64,000 bases of DNA from Oscheius dolichura (Eukaryota; Nematoda; Chromadorea; Rhabditida; Rhabditidae): positions 12,586,001 to 12,650,000 of the forward strand of contig OW051497.1 of NCBI GenBank assembly GCA_932521035.1, written 5' to 3'. Below the pieces are notes generated by a model that saw only the letters and a list, made by a program, of their open reading frames with translations, did not search any database and was not told the DNA's origin. Below are positions 62,167 to 64,000 of the stretch, in pieces; position 1 is the first letter of the stretch; each line of letters opens with the position of its first letter. A program made the position numbers and the translations under genes.

Positions 62167-64000
62167 AAAAGAGGGTAGGAGGTCCGAATTTGCACTCATT
62201 CGAACCGCCTCATCGAGCTGAGTCTAAAAAACCAGCTCCGTCACAGGAGGACGCTTTTGCGCCACGTTATGGCTCCTAGATCATAAACCAGGGTTTAAGC
62301 CAATACAAGTCTCTTGGGCAATTTGAACAGGCCAGTACGGAATAAAAGCCTAATGATTGGAGAACGTTCGACCACTCTTCTTGTAGAGCTCGACGAGTAG
62401 AGTACGAATAATTCAAGATCGAATAGGGTTCGCTGAACAAATAGCGTTTTATAGCCCAAAAACTATTATAGTCCAAAAATAGGGTTTAAGCCAATACAAA
62501 TCTCTTGGGCAATTTGAACAGGCCAGTACGGAATAAAAGCCTAATGATTGGAGAACGTTCGACCACTCTTCTTGTAGAGCTCGACGAGTAGAGTACGAAT
62601 ATTCCAAGATCGAATAGGGTTCGCTGAACAAATAGCGTTTTATAGCCCAAAAACTATTATAGTCCAAAAATAGGGTCTCTTGGGCAATTTGAACAGACCA
62701 GTACGGAATAAAAGCCTAACGATTTCAGAACGTTCGACCACTCTTCTTGTAGAGCTCGACGAGTAGAGTACGAATAATTCAAGATCGAATAGGGTTGTCT
62801 GACCGAATAGCGTTTTATAGCCCAAAAACTATTATAGTCCAAAAATAGGGTTTAAGCCAATACAAATCTCTTGGGCAATTTGAACAGGCCAGTACGGAAT
62901 AAAAGCCTAACGATTGGAGAACGTTCGACCACTCTTCTTGTAGAGCTCGACGAGGAGAGTACGAATATTCCAAGATCGAATAGACTTGTCTGACCGAATA
63001 GCGTTTTATAGCCCAAAAACTATTATAATCCAGAAAAAGGTACAGTAATATGGGGCAGTTTTTGGAAAAGAGGGTAGGAGGTCCGAATTTGCACTTATTC
63101 GAACCGCCTCATCGAGCTGAGTCTAAAAAACCAGCTCCCGTCACAGGAGGACGCTTTTGAGCCACGTTATGGCTCCTAGATCATAAACCAGGGTTTAAGC
63201 CAATACAAGTCTCTTGGGCAATTTGAACAGGCCAGTACGATATAAAAGCCTAATGATTGGAGAACGTTCGACCACTCTTCTTGTAGAGCTCGACGAGGAG
63301 AGTACGAATATTCCAAGATCGAATAGACTTGTCTGACCGAATAGCGTTTTATAGCCCAAAAACTATTATAATCCAGAAAAAGGTACAGTAATATGGGGCA
63401 GTTTTTGGAAAAGAGGGTAGGAGGTCCGAATTTGCACTTATTCGAACCGCCTCATCGAGCTGAGTCTAAAAAACCAGCTCCCGTCACAGGAGGACGCTTT
63501 TGAGCCACGTTATGGCTCCTAGATCATAAACCAGGGTTTAAGCCAATACAAGTCTCTTGGGCAATTTGAACAGGCCAGTACGGAATAAAAGCCTAATGAT
63601 TGGAGAACGTTCGACCACTCTTCTTGTAGAGCTCGACGAGTAGAGGGCGAATAATCCAAGATCGAATAGAGTTGTCTGACCGAATAGCGTTTTATAGCCC
63701 AAAAACTATTATAATCCAGAAAAAGGTACAGTAATATGGGGCAGTTTTTGGAAAAGAGGGTAGGAGGTCCGAATTTGCACTCATTCGAACCGCCTCATCG
63801 AGCTGAGTCTAAAAAACCAGCTCCGTCACAGGAGGACGCTTTTGCGCCACGTTATGGCTCCTAGATCATAAACCAGGGTTTAAGCCAATACAAGTCTCTT
63901 GGGCAATTTGAACAGGCCAGTACGGAATAAAAGCCTAATGATTGGAGAACGTTCGACCACTCTTCTTGTAGAGCTCGACGAGTAGAGTACGAATATTCCA
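62167..64000 (+). repeat. E-bearing higher-order repeat, unit f, cut by the window end
   Basis: Starts with the truncated P module after E copy 5 (62167-62289), then two 191-bp monomers, a 175-bp one, and a P2-P2-P1 triple at 63027-63874. Its E copy, if present, lies outside the window. Confidence 0.75.

Larger units (their letters stand above)
34458..64000 (+). repeat. Satellite family B: 191-bp monomer array with 175-bp variant and modules
   Basis: About 29.5 kb, continuing past the window end, all in one orientation. The 191-bp monomer has landmarks ATAGCGTTTTATAGCCC, TTAAGCCAATACAAATC, CTCTTGGGCAATTTGAAC, GCCTAATGATTGGAGAACG and TAGAGCTCGACGAGTAGAG. A 175-bp form lacks 16 bp (ATAGGG joined directly to TCTCTTGGG). 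Two sub-types differ at GGGTTCGCTGAACAAATAG versus GGGTTGTCTGACCGAATAG, and another at AACGATTTCAGAACG. Inside each monomer a 17-bp stretch is duplicated (TATAGCCCAAAAACTAT then TATAGTCCAAAAATAG). No overall similarity to family A is seen apart from short motifs. Confidence 0.97.

Noticed and set aside
34458-64000. Dozens of 61-84-codon reverse ORFs in family B
   Set aside because: Each starts and stops within about one monomer length and overlaps another in a different frame, and they change with every monomer variant. They are repeat shadows.
2114-64000. CRISPR array
   Set aside because: Repeats are 182-191 bp without short unique spacers of uniform length, and the gene context is eukaryotic with introns.
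34458-64000. Telomeric repeats (GCCTAA once and TAGGGTT twice per B monomer)
   Set aside because: Only isolated hexamers or heptamers occur, never in tandem, so this is chance within the monomer.

Overview
The window is eukaryotic, almost certainly animal, DNA from the edge of a large heterochromatic satellite block. The only interpretable protein-coding material is in the first 2.1 kb. Positions 3-855 hold the 3' part of a spliced MULE-type transposase gene, with four GT-AG introns of only 35-37 nt and acceptors such as TTTTCTAG. Positions 1217-2080 hold a relic of the C-terminal part of a non-LTR retrotransposon (R2/NeSL-like) with an intact C-x2-C-x7-H-x4-C knuckle followed by RHNSV. A 21-bp minisatellite lies between them. 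Very short introns, a MULE and a NeSL-like LINE suggest a compact-intron invertebrate such as a nematode, but the sequence does not prove the taxon.

From about 2114 to 34454 the DNA is satellite family A: head-to-tail 182-bp monomers. In many of them the same internal point carries an extra module, either long (+276 bp, with 1-3 copies of a 32-bp sub-repeat and an EcoRI-site inverted repeat) or short (+73 bp, a deletion derivative of the long one). Different mixes of plain, long-module and short-module monomers give higher-order repeats (HORs) of 1621, 640, 1259, 1077, 710-713 and 1462 bp in successive blocks.

At 34454/34458 the array switches abruptly, with 3 filler bases, to family B, which runs off the right end. 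Family B has 191-bp monomers, a 175-bp deletion variant, and a 162/163-bp module (here called P) that replaces 11 bp of the monomer. P exists in two linked haplotypes. From 48506 a unique 656-bp AT-rich sequence (here called E) appears five times, each time with the same two junctions. It is therefore one rearrangement later amplified inside HORs of 2680-3724 bp. A collinear, E-free version of the preceding 1.6 kb is preserved at 42978-44604.

No operons, bacterial genes, CRISPR arrays, rRNA or functional tRNA genes were found. The many short ORFs in the arrays are by-products of repeat sequence. The names A, B, P, E, L and S are local labels. The most notable content is the layered history of the satellites: modular insertion, serial deletion, capture of E, and recent amplification.
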